Assembly (NCBI RefSeq): GCF_003173335.1 | Contig: NZ_QGMZ01000010.1 | Span: forward strand, 138,974-202,973 | Length of the DNA stretch: 64,000 bases | Source of the DNA: Methanospirillum stamsii | GTDB lineage: Archaea; Halobacteriota; Methanomicrobia; Methanomicrobiales; Methanospirillaceae | Direction: 5' to 3' | In this document: positions 43,241 to 50,992 of the stretch, piece after piece | Numbering within the stretch: the first letter of the stretch is position 1 | How the letters are laid out: every line of letters starts with the position of its first letter | Notes under the pieces: model-generated | Database searches by the model: none | What the model was told of the DNA's origin: nothing | Seen by the model: the letters and a program-made list of their open reading frames with translations, nothing else | Made by a program: the position numbers and the translations under genes

Positions 43241-43342
43241 ATGAGCATTATTCCGAGCATATCAACCCGTGACCTTGTTAAAAAACTCAGAAAAGCCGGA
43301 TACGAATTTGATAGGCATGCCAAAGGAAGTCATGAAATATAA
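43241..43342 (+). pseudogene. hicA: Truncated HicA toxin
   Basis: Thirty-three codons from ATG 43241 read MSIIPSISTRDLVKKLRKAG, then YEFDRHAKGSHEI and a stop. This is the start of HicA: a double-stranded-RNA-binding-like fold with the catalytic His in the GSH motif. Normal HicA has about 60-80 residues, so the strand and helix after GSH are lost. The 3' end of the convergent kinase gene begins three bases later, suggesting a deletion that joined the two. The order hicB-hicA is the common inverted one. Confidence 0.75.
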
Positions 43343-43345
43343 AAA

Positions 43346-45094
43346 TTATTCATCCCTCTCGAAACGAAACCCGCCTTCCGGAATAATCATCTCAAACCTG
43401 GCCCCTTCTCCATAAACCCCGCATTCCTGTATCCTAATCCCGGTGATATCCAGGATCTCCCGGATTAAAAATAACCCAAGACCGGTATTTTTCCCATGAC
43501 CCTGTCTGAATATTATCTCTTTTTCTTCAGGAGGAATTCCGGTCCCGTTATCCTCATACACAAGACAGTACTCATGACCCCTGACCTCCCCGAAAACCCG
43601 GACTTTTGATGCCCCTTTACTATGCCGGAGGGTATTATCAAGCAGGTTATAAAAAACCCTTGAAAACATCAGATCTGCATATACAAAGAGTCCGGAAATA
43701 TCCAATGAAAAGAACATCTTTTGTGTAAGCGGGAGGATATCCGGTTCATTAAATATACTCGCGACACGAATCCACCGGGGAGCTGTTGTGCCCATGTTTT
43801 CATAGACACCGGTAAAAGAAATTATCTCTACTATCTTTTCACCGGCCTCGACAATTCGAAGAGGTGCTTCAGGATCTCTTTCATTGCCGGATTCCTGCAG
43901 CATCCGGGCATATCCGTTAACCACCGTCACCGAATTCAGGATATCATGCCGGGTAATACCGGAAAGAAGTCCCAGTTTTTTATTTGCCTGCCTGAGGCTT
44001 TCTTCAGCCGCACATCGTTCAGAAACCTCATGCTGAAGCTGTTCATTTCGTGCAGAAATTTCCTGCTTGGCAATTTCACGTTCGGTTACATCTATGCAGA
44101 GGATAAGTATTCCATCCGCTTTTAAGGGATTCTTATCCAGGTTTATCGGATACTCCCGAAATTCCAGCCACCGGGAAGAGACCTTTGAAATCCCCGAACG
44201 GGAGACAGAAACTCCGGAACCATCGTTAAAATTCCCGGGAAGATATGGAAAAAGAGCAGAGTAATGCTCTCCGATAATATCCTGTGTTACCGGAAGATAC
44301 TGCACCGCAGCAGGATTCATCTCAACGATCCGGGAATCTTTATCCAGAACAATAACCCCTTCCTGCATATCCTGGATAATCTGCTTGTAGGCTATCGGAA
44401 TTAGATCAAAGAGAGAGTACCGGGTTATCGCATAAAAAAGGACGATTCCAGTCAGGATAAATGAAAACGGAGTAATATCAATCCCCCGGAAGACCGGAGC
44501 AGCAAAGGCATAGAGAAGGCTGGACACAAACGGAAAGAGTGAACTTACAAATACCAGCCACATCTGAACTGCATAAGCCGGAGGAGACCGGATAGCTGAC
44601 TGAAGCAGCAGCCATACTGCAGCAGAGTAGAGCATAATACTGTAGATGATCTCCACCCAGTACCATGCTCCATGCATATAATAGAGGGAGAACCCGGCAA
44701 AAAATGAGTGAATCAGGTAAATTTCCGGCCAGACAAGACCATGAAAGGGAAATGTTGCAGAAATAAAAAAACTGATACAGGGAATAATGATCAGGGAATA
44801 GAACATAACCGGCGGTATCCGGTCAGATGACCTCGTGAACTGGAGAACAAAAAACAGGAAAAAGACCGGAACAACGAGATCAATTACGGATATTACGGAC
44901 CAGAATAACTTGGAAATAACCGACGTCGATACCGACTCAAGAAAGTAAGAGAAAGACCAGCAGAAAACACCGGCCATGAGATACACAAATGACCGCATTA
45001 CCTTCTCATGTATCCGGGTAAGTGCATACCCGGCAAGAGCTATGGATATCAGGGAGGATAGGAAGAGCAGGGAAGCATAGAGTGAAAATTGCAT
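43346..45094 (-). CDS. 7TM-PAS sensor histidine kinase with RHDILNS-type H-box
   Basis: A 582-residue membrane kinase. The first 230 residues form about seven transmembrane helices of the type found in the histidine kinase N-terminal 7TM region. A PAS domain (about 235-345) begins IIQDMQEGVIVLDKDSRIVE, and a coiled coil follows at 345-375. The H-box is GITRHDILNSVTVVNGYARML, then HATPase with DNTLRHS, DNGTGIP and NTGLGLFLIREIL. The catalytic core matches that of the soluble kinase at 22090. No response regulator lies nearby. It sits within the toxin-antitoxin island, its 3' end abutting the truncated hicA. Confidence 0.9.
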   Translation of the reverse strand: MQFSLYASLLFLSSLISIALAGYALTRIHEKVMRSFVYLMAGVFCWSFSYFLESVSTSVISKLFWSVISVIDLVVPVFFLFFVLQFTRSSDRIPPVMFYSLIIIPCISFFISATFPFHGLVWPEIYLIHSFFAGFSLYYMHGAWYWVEIIYSIMLYSAAVWLLLQSAIRSPPAYAVQMWLVFVSSLFPFVSSLLYAFAAPVFRGIDITPFSFILTGIVLFYAITRYSLFDLIPIAYKQIIQDMQEGVIVLDKDSRIVEMNPAAVQYLPVTQDIIGEHYSALFPYLPGNFNDGSGVSVSRSGISKVSSRWLEFREYPINLDKNPLKADGILILCIDVTEREIAKQEISARNEQLQHEVSERCAAEESLRQANKKLGLLSGITRHDILNSVTVVNGYARMLQESGNERDPEAPLRIVEAGEKIVEIISFTGVYENMGTTAPRWIRVASIFNEPDILPLTQKMFFSLDISGLFVYADLMFSRVFYNLLDNTLRHSKGASKVRVFGEVRGHEYCLVYEDNGTGIPPEEKEIIFRQGHGKNTGLGLFLIREILDITGIRIQECGVYGEGARFEMIIPEGGFRFERDE

Positions 45095-45247
45095 GATGTG
45101 TTAGTTCCAATGATTTGATTCGTTAAGCTGAACAGTGATGGTTCCTATGTGTATAGTCGGAACAGATAAACAGGTTTCTTATTTTGAATACCCGAAGATA
45201 CCTGTCCGGCGTATATCTCATTAACCTGAAAGGTACACATATAACAG

Positions 45248-45529
45248 ATGAGGCTATCCGAATGGGAAATTTCTGCTATCAAATCCGTCATTCATGGTCT
45301 TGATCCAAGAGCCCGTATCATCCTGTTTGGATCGCGGGCAGATGATTTAAAAAAAGGTGGAGATATTGACCTTTTTATTCTGTCAGATACTCTGACAGGA
45401 AAAGATAAGAGAAATATCAAAATAGAGTTGAATGAAAAAATCGGGGAGCAAAAGATAGATATTCTCATTAAGCCAGATGCCGGAACGCCTCTTGGAAGAG
45501 TTGCAATGAATGAGGGGATTGAATTATGA
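45248..45529 (+). CDS. MNT-family nucleotidyltransferase (antitoxin of HepT-like pair)
   Basis: A 93-residue nucleotidyltransferase with ILFGSRADDLKKGGDIDLFI, giving G-S and D-x-D, and KIDILIK for the third Asp. GSR in place of GSY is a common variant. It overlaps the following HEPN gene by 4 bp (ATGA). It probably modifies or otherwise blocks that toxin. It is distinct in sequence from the other two nucleotidyltransferases in the island, so it is a separate acquisition and not a local duplicate. Promoter elements were not clear in the 150 bp before it. Confidence 0.87.
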   Translation: MRLSEWEISAIKSVIHGLDPRARIILFGSRADDLKKGGDIDLFILSDTLTGKDKRNIKIELNEKIGEQKIDILIKPDAGTPLGRVAMNEGIEL

Positions 45530-45993
45530 ACCAGGCAGAAAGACTGGCAATACTCATACAGACTGAAAAGTATCTCCTTGAGAGTAAAAAATGGCTGTCG
45601 CACTCATATAATATCTGCTCTGGTATTGGGAAAAAAAACCATTATTCAATTGAGGAAATGGATGCTTTTGAAGCATTAAGCAGCAGATTTGCCCGTGCAA
45701 GTGATATCCTTATTCAGCAGATGCTGCGAACCATCAGTCTTATTGAACTGGAACCAGATGGAAGTGTTCTTGACCGGATTAACCGTGCCGAGAAACGGGG
45801 GTTCATTCATTCTGCTCAGGATTTAAAGAATATCAGGGAGATAAGGAATGCCATTGTGCATGAATACCAGCAGGATGATATTATTCAGCTTTTTCATGAT
45901 ATTCTTGAATACACACCAACTCTGCTGGAAACAATAGAATCAACACTTGCGTATATCAAAAAATATACCGGTGAAAGGTCTAGTGGGTTTTAA
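45526..45993 (+). CDS. HepT-like HEPN ribonuclease toxin
   Basis: A 155-residue all-helical protein. REIRNAIVHEYQ near residues 103-114 contains the R-x4-H RNase motif of HepT-like HEPN toxins, followed by an aromatic residue one position on, which in HepT is the Tyr AMPylated by MNT. An N-terminal helix pair and the C-terminal helix (LLETIESTLAYIKKY) complete the fold. It overlaps the MNT gene by 4 bp. Both partners look intact, so this is probably the island's functional HepT-like module. Confidence 0.82.
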   Translation: MNQAERLAILIQTEKYLLESKKWLSHSYNICSGIGKKNHYSIEEMDAFEALSSRFARASDILIQQMLRTISLIELEPDGSVLDRINRAEKRGFIHSAQDLKNIREIRNAIVHEYQQDDIIQLFHDILEYTPTLLETIESTLAYIKKYTGERSSGF

Positions 45994-46090
45994 TCAGAAA
46001 ACCAGAATATTTCAAATAAAAATACATTTTCTCTTTTTTTCTCTGGTTTCAAACTTATTTCATGGTAATGGGGATCTTTTTTCATATCAC

Positions 46091-46100
46091 TATACTTATT
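46091..46100 (+). promoter_or_regulatory. TATA-like box for the 5'-nucleotidase gene
   Basis: TATACTTATT lies about 25-30 bases before the ATG at 46122, and there is no Shine-Dalgarno sequence in between. The spacing fits an archaeal TATA box driving a leaderless or nearly leaderless transcript. Confidence 0.4.
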
Positions 46101-46121
46101 TAGAGAAACCTAGATTATACC

Positions 46122-47846
46122 ATGCAACCTGATCAAAAACCACCCACACATACTAATCAAGTAATTTTTTACAGGATTTTTGCATTACTCCTCATAGGAT
46201 TTTTGTTCTGCATTCCAGCGGGAGCCCTAGAAGAGACGAATACTACAATCCCCCTCCATATCCTTGCGGTGAACGATTTCCATGGACAATTAACTTCCGG
46301 CCAGAGCATGAACGGTTCCCCGGTGGGAAGTTTACCAGTTCTCGCCAGTTATCTTCGGGAAGCAGTATCACAATATGGAAGAAATAATACTATTATCGCT
46401 CTCCCCGGAGACATGACAGGTGCATCTGAGGCTGAATCAGATTTACTTCTGGATGAACCGACAATTCTCTACTTTAACAGTCTTGCAACCGGTGACTGGA
46501 AAAAAACCACATTAAATAATGATACAAACATTCAGGTTATTGGATGTCTAGGAAACCACGAATTTGATCGGGACACAGATGAACTTTTCCGGCTCATTAA
46601 TGGAGGAAATGGAAATACAAACATCACACATCTGGTTGATCCGTATCCCGGAGCTCTCTGGCCGGTTGTAACAGCAAATGCTTTTGATAATAGCACCGGA
46701 GAATTACTCTTTGAACCGTACTTTATCAAAGAGATTGATGGAATTCCGGTAGCATTCATTGGTGCAGTAACAATAGAGACTGCAGAGACCACCCTGCCTG
46801 CCAATGTCAAATCATTATTATTTACAGATGAAGCAGATGCCATAAACAAACAGGTTAAAATCCTTCAGAAAGAAGGCATTCATTCATTCGTCATTCTTAT
46901 TCATGAAGGAGGAACACAAACCCCTTATGATGGCCTGACCAGAGAGACAGGTGATCTTTCCGGAAGAATCACATCAATTATTTACAGACTTGATGAAGAT
47001 GTTGACGTAGTCATATCTGCTCACACCCATCAATTTACTAACCAGTATCTTCCTAACGCCGGTGGAAAACCAACCCTGGTAACTCAGGCTTATTCCTATA
47101 GTAAGGCATACGCTGATATTGACCTGGAGATAGATCCGGAAAGCAAAGATATTATTGAAAAATCAGCAACTATTGTTTCAGATTACGCAAACCAGGGACT
47201 GGGGTTAGAACCGGATAAAAATGCAGAGGAACTTCTAGATGCGGTAAATATTGCTGTTGATCCGTTAATTGATGAAATTATTGCAAGTACTGACATACCA
47301 ATCACCAGGAATGTTGAGGAAAATGGAGAATCTCTTCTTTATGATATTGCAGCAGATTCAATGCGTTGGGCAATGAACACTGACATGGGTATTATTAATG
47401 AAGGATCTCTTCGTGCAGATATCCCTGCCGGGGAGATAACCACAGGGATGGCTTACTCAGTCATGCCATTCCATGACCAGATATACACCATCCAGTTGTC
47501 AGGTGAGCAGGTAAAAGATCTCTTAAACCAGCAATGGACCCGGACGATAAAACCGGATCATCTCCTGCAGATATCCGGATTTTCCTACTCCTATGATAAT
47601 TCCAGCGAATCTGATAAGGTAACTGGTATCCTGTTTGATGGAAAAGAACTGGATATGGATGAAACATACACCATTGCATCAACTGATTTCCTTGCAGAAG
47701 GAGGAGATGGGTACACGGTTATGGAAGAGGGAGTTATCAGCGGATATGGAAACCTGGATGTCGATATCTTTATTGATTATTTAAAAAGTCTGCCGTCACC
47801 AATACAGACAAGAACCGGTGGAAGGATAAATTCAACCAATAATTAA
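46122..47846 (+). CDS. Secreted 5'-nucleotidase/2',3'-cyclic phosphodiesterase family protein
   Basis: A 574-residue exported metallophosphatase. A signal peptide covers about residues 12-36 (FALLLIGFLFCIPAGALEE). The calcineurin-like domain has metal-site motifs LAVNDFHGQL, GCLGNHEFDRD, ILIHEGG and SAHTHQF. The C-terminal 5_nucleotid_C domain (about 390-555) contains INEGSLRADIPAG, MPFHDQIY and FLAEGGDGYTV. It would release phosphate and nucleosides from extracellular nucleotides. Zinc or manganese is the usual metal. It ends shortly after that domain without a visible membrane anchor. Transcribed alone, convergent with the regulator gene at 47883. Confidence 0.9.
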   Translation: MQPDQKPPTHTNQVIFYRIFALLLIGFLFCIPAGALEETNTTIPLHILAVNDFHGQLTSGQSMNGSPVGSLPVLASYLREAVSQYGRNNTIIALPGDMTGASEAESDLLLDEPTILYFNSLATGDWKKTTLNNDTNIQVIGCLGNHEFDRDTDELFRLINGGNGNTNITHLVDPYPGALWPVVTANAFDNSTGELLFEPYFIKEIDGIPVAFIGAVTIETAETTLPANVKSLLFTDEADAINKQVKILQKEGIHSFVILIHEGGTQTPYDGLTRETGDLSGRITSIIYRLDEDVDVVISAHTHQFTNQYLPNAGGKPTLVTQAYSYSKAYADIDLEIDPESKDIIEKSATIVSDYANQGLGLEPDKNAEELLDAVNIAVDPLIDEIIASTDIPITRNVEENGESLLYDIAADSMRWAMNTDMGIINEGSLRADIPAGEITTGMAYSVMPFHDQIYTIQLSGEQVKDLLNQQWTRTIKPDHLLQISGFSYSYDNSSESDKVTGILFDGKELDMDETYTIASTDFLAEGGDGYTVMEEGVISGYGNLDVDIFIDYLKSLPSPIQTRTGGRINSTNN

Positions 47847-47882
47847 AATCCGGAGATGAATAAGTCATAACCGATGGAAAAA

Positions 47883-49367
47883 TCACGATGCCGGATTCAG
47901 GGGTTCAAAAAATAATGCCCTCATACCTCCGGATAACGGTACCTCTTTTATTCTGACCCTTTTTTCCGTCTTATCATGACACCGGATAGGAATTACTGGT
48001 GATTTAAATGATGTTTTACTTTCAGAATCCAGCGGAGTTGGATGAATTTTTTCCCGGCATCCCAGATCCGGAATAGTGCTTTGGAGCCATTCTCCGGGAT
48101 GAACACAGTCATCACTGGTAAATCCGAATTCTTTTGTGAAAACAGGATTTATTTTTATAATCCGGTTCGTATTATCAATGAGCATGGCCGGTGTCGGAAT
48201 CGCAGAGATAAACTCATCAACCTGTCTTATACTCCGTGAAAGTCGTTCTTCAGTCTGCCTTCTTGCGATGGCTATCGAAGCCTGGCGGAGAAATGATTCT
48301 ATTGCCTGTTTATTCTGAAGTGTTTCATCCTTTCCAAGTAATATTCCCACAATCCCATAGAGCCGGTCCTGCCATACAAGACCGGTGAGATAGACTTTTG
48401 CCAGGTTAAACCTCAAAACCATCGCATTACAGGCCTTCTCTGGAAACATATGAGCACAGAGGTCATAGAAAGAAATTTCTTCGTCCTCAAAAAAAGGCCT
48501 AAACCGCATTTCTCTCATTGCTCGTAAAGTCAGGGGGGTCTCATAGAAAGGAGCCGCAGAAAAAAATTCTACAATAGGACAGGGGAGACCTACGACATCA
48601 TAACCGAGGAGTGAACGTACACCATCACGAAGTTCCTTTCCCTGAACTGCTTTTAGAAAAATCTGCCCGGAAGCAAGGTCAAATGATTCCACAAAACACC
48701 GGGGGGTGCCGGGTAATAGTTCGACAACCTTTTCAGAGACATATTCATAAATATCAGCATCAGGAGGTAAATCAACAAGCTCCACTGCTGTTCTGGCCAG
48801 AAATTCCATGTTATTTACATGTTGTTTCTGTTCGGTGATGTCTTCCAGGACAATGGTCAGACCTTTGTTTTTTTCGTCAAACAACGTGGGAATTACTTCC
48901 ATCTTGTAGTAATACTCAATCCCCTCTCTGCAAAACCTTACATCAGTAATTATCTGTTCTCTCTCTGTTGAACGGATAATATCCATGGTTTTTGGAGTTG
49001 ACAGGATAGGAAGACCATTCCCGATAATATTTCTCCCGATCATTTCTTCCTTTGAAAGTCCGGAAAGGCTTATGTATTGATTGTTTACCTGGACAATATT
49101 CATGTCCATATCCACAATTACTATCATATTCTTGGTAAAACACAAAAATGCAGATAACGGAACCCGTTGTGAAAGCCAGTATATCCGGGCCGAACCTACC
49201 TGCCTTGTCTCAACCTTTCCCTCCGCTTTCAGAATGTCAAGATATTTAGCGGTAATAGTTCTGTTTTTATTGATTTTTTTAGAGATATCAGAAATGGTAA
49301 GTCCACGGGGACTGGACTTCAGAATTTTCTGGATAACACCGGATACTTCCTGATCCTCTCCCATCAT
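47883..49367 (-). CDS. HTH-PAS-GAF-PAS sensor regulator, copy 1
   Basis: A 494-residue soluble protein. The first 70 residues are a winged helix-turn-helix (LTISDISKKINKNRTITAKY; VETRQVGSARIYWLS). A PAS domain spans about 75-185, a GAF-like domain about 190-365 (QDRLYGIVGILLG; FLRQASIAIARRQTEERL), and a second PAS about 370-490. There is no kinase or receiver domain, so it is a one-component transcription regulator or a sensor binding a partner. It is a clear paralogue of the next gene: the HTH is nearly identical and the same residue blocks recur throughout. The 90-bp gap between them suggests separate promoters. Confidence 0.82.
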   Translation of the reverse strand: MMGEDQEVSGVIQKILKSSPRGLTISDISKKINKNRTITAKYLDILKAEGKVETRQVGSARIYWLSQRVPLSAFLCFTKNMIVIVDMDMNIVQVNNQYISLSGLSKEEMIGRNIIGNGLPILSTPKTMDIIRSTEREQIITDVRFCREGIEYYYKMEVIPTLFDEKNKGLTIVLEDITEQKQHVNNMEFLARTAVELVDLPPDADIYEYVSEKVVELLPGTPRCFVESFDLASGQIFLKAVQGKELRDGVRSLLGYDVVGLPCPIVEFFSAAPFYETPLTLRAMREMRFRPFFEDEEISFYDLCAHMFPEKACNAMVLRFNLAKVYLTGLVWQDRLYGIVGILLGKDETLQNKQAIESFLRQASIAIARRQTEERLSRSIRQVDEFISAIPTPAMLIDNTNRIIKINPVFTKEFGFTSDDCVHPGEWLQSTIPDLGCREKIHPTPLDSESKTSFKSPVIPIRCHDKTEKRVRIKEVPLSGGMRALFFEPLNPAS

Positions 49368-49457
49368 GAAATGTTAGTTGAAGTGTCGATTATTAATAAT
49401 ATCTCCCCTCCATTTTTCCAGATAATCGGGATTAAAATTTTAGATTGTGGGCATATT

Positions 49458-50936
49458 TCAGGGTTTCATAAAGAAAAGAAGCATCCCATCCGATACCAGG
49501 ACCGGCTGTATACATACTTCAGCCCTCACGTTGTTTTTACTGGTTAGAGAAATAAGAATAGACTCGCTTTTTATTGTGCTATCAGATGCGCTTTTCAAAG
49601 TTTCCAGTATCCTGTGTTGATCCTGAATACCCGGAAATGTTTGTTTAAGCCATATATCCCGGGTAGGGATATCAGTCAGTGAATATCCAAAATCATCTGT
49701 GTATTTTCGGTTTACATGGGTAATTCTCCCATGATTATCCATGGTTAAAACCGGGAGTTCTGCTTCGTTGATGAGATTGTGATAATCCTGTTCACTTTGG
49801 GATAATCGCTGTTCAGTCATACGTCTTGCAATTGCAATAGATGCCTGACGGAGGAATGATTCAATCACCTGCCAGCTCTCAAGGTCTTCATCCGGACCCA
49901 TGCAAATTCCAACAACACCAAAGATCTGTTCCTGCCAGACAAGTCCGGTAAGATAGGTCTTCCCGATATGATTCGTGACGAGAAATTTTTCACATACATC
50001 ACGGGGAAACAGATGAGCACAGATATCATAAAAGGAAAACTCCTCATCTTCAAAGAGAGGTCTGTGTTTTAATTCACGCATTGCTCTTATTGATAAGGGA
50101 CCTTCGAAATATGATTTCTCAGAGAAACATTCCTGTAAAGGAACAGCAAGTCCGACCAAATCCCTTCCTCCGGCAAGATATGCAGATGCTTTTCTGAACG
50201 CTTCTCCAAAAACTGCCCTTATTAGTAACTGACCGGTTACCTGATCTAATGAGATAACCCAGCACCGCTTACTTTTTTCCGGGAGAAGTTCACAGACACA
50301 TTCTGCAATATACTGGTATATATCGGCATCCGGATTAAGCTCAACCAGTTCCATTGCGGTTCGTGCCAAAAATTCCATGTTTTTCAGATGCTTTTTCTTT
50401 TCGGAAATATCTTCAAGGACAATGGTAAGCCCCTTCTCTCCGTCTTCAAAATGAGTGGGAATTACTTCAATTTTATAAACATATTCATAATTGTCTTTAA
50501 AATAGGATATCTCACTGATGACCTGTTCGTTTCCAGAAGAACTTATTATGCTGATTGCCTTTTGAGAAGAGATAAGAGGCAGACCATTCTCGAGAATACT
50601 TCTCCCGATTAATTCTTCTTTTGAAAATCCACTGATAGAAAGATATTGATTGTTCACCTGGACAATATTCAGATCCTTGTCTAATATCAGGATGATATTC
50701 CGGGTAAAACATAAAAATGCAGATAACGGAATTCGCTCTGAAAGCCAGTATACCCGGGCAGAGCCAACCTGTCTTGTATCAACCTTCCCTTCTGCCTTTA
50801 AGATATCCAGATGTTTCGCAGTAATATTTCTGTCCTTTTTTATTTTTTTCGAGATCTCTGTGATGGTGAGCCCTCTCGGGCTCAGTTTCAGGCTCTTTTG
50901 GATCAAATTATATAGTGCCTGATCCTCTCCCCCCAT
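49458..50936 (-). CDS. HTH-PAS-GAF-PAS sensor regulator, copy 2
   Basis: A 492-residue paralogue of the protein at 47883, with the same order: winged HTH (LTITEISKKIKKDRNITAKH; VDTRQVGSARVYWLSE), PAS, GAF-like domain (FYDICAHLFP; FLRQASIAIARRMTEQRL) and a C-terminal PAS. Divergence is greatest in the GAF ligand region and the last PAS, suggesting different signals with conserved DNA recognition. No ribosome site precedes the ATG, so it may be leaderless. It follows the kinase/phosphatase triad on the same strand; a functional link is not shown. Confidence 0.82.
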   Translation of the reverse strand: MGGEDQALYNLIQKSLKLSPRGLTITEISKKIKKDRNITAKHLDILKAEGKVDTRQVGSARVYWLSERIPLSAFLCFTRNIILILDKDLNIVQVNNQYLSISGFSKEELIGRSILENGLPLISSQKAISIISSSGNEQVISEISYFKDNYEYVYKIEVIPTHFEDGEKGLTIVLEDISEKKKHLKNMEFLARTAMELVELNPDADIYQYIAECVCELLPEKSKRCWVISLDQVTGQLLIRAVFGEAFRKASAYLAGGRDLVGLAVPLQECFSEKSYFEGPLSIRAMRELKHRPLFEDEEFSFYDICAHLFPRDVCEKFLVTNHIGKTYLTGLVWQEQIFGVVGICMGPDEDLESWQVIESFLRQASIAIARRMTEQRLSQSEQDYHNLINEAELPVLTMDNHGRITHVNRKYTDDFGYSLTDIPTRDIWLKQTFPGIQDQHRILETLKSASDSTIKSESILISLTSKNNVRAEVCIQPVLVSDGMLLFFMKP

Positions 50937-50992
50937 AATAAACGTTAAGAGACTTGTCTAATCTTAATACTTATGTCATTACCGATAAATTC

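Noticed and set aside
39519-43342. CRISPR array or integrated element as the cause of the rearranged region
   Set aside because: No regularly spaced repeats, integrase, transposase or terminal repeats were found.
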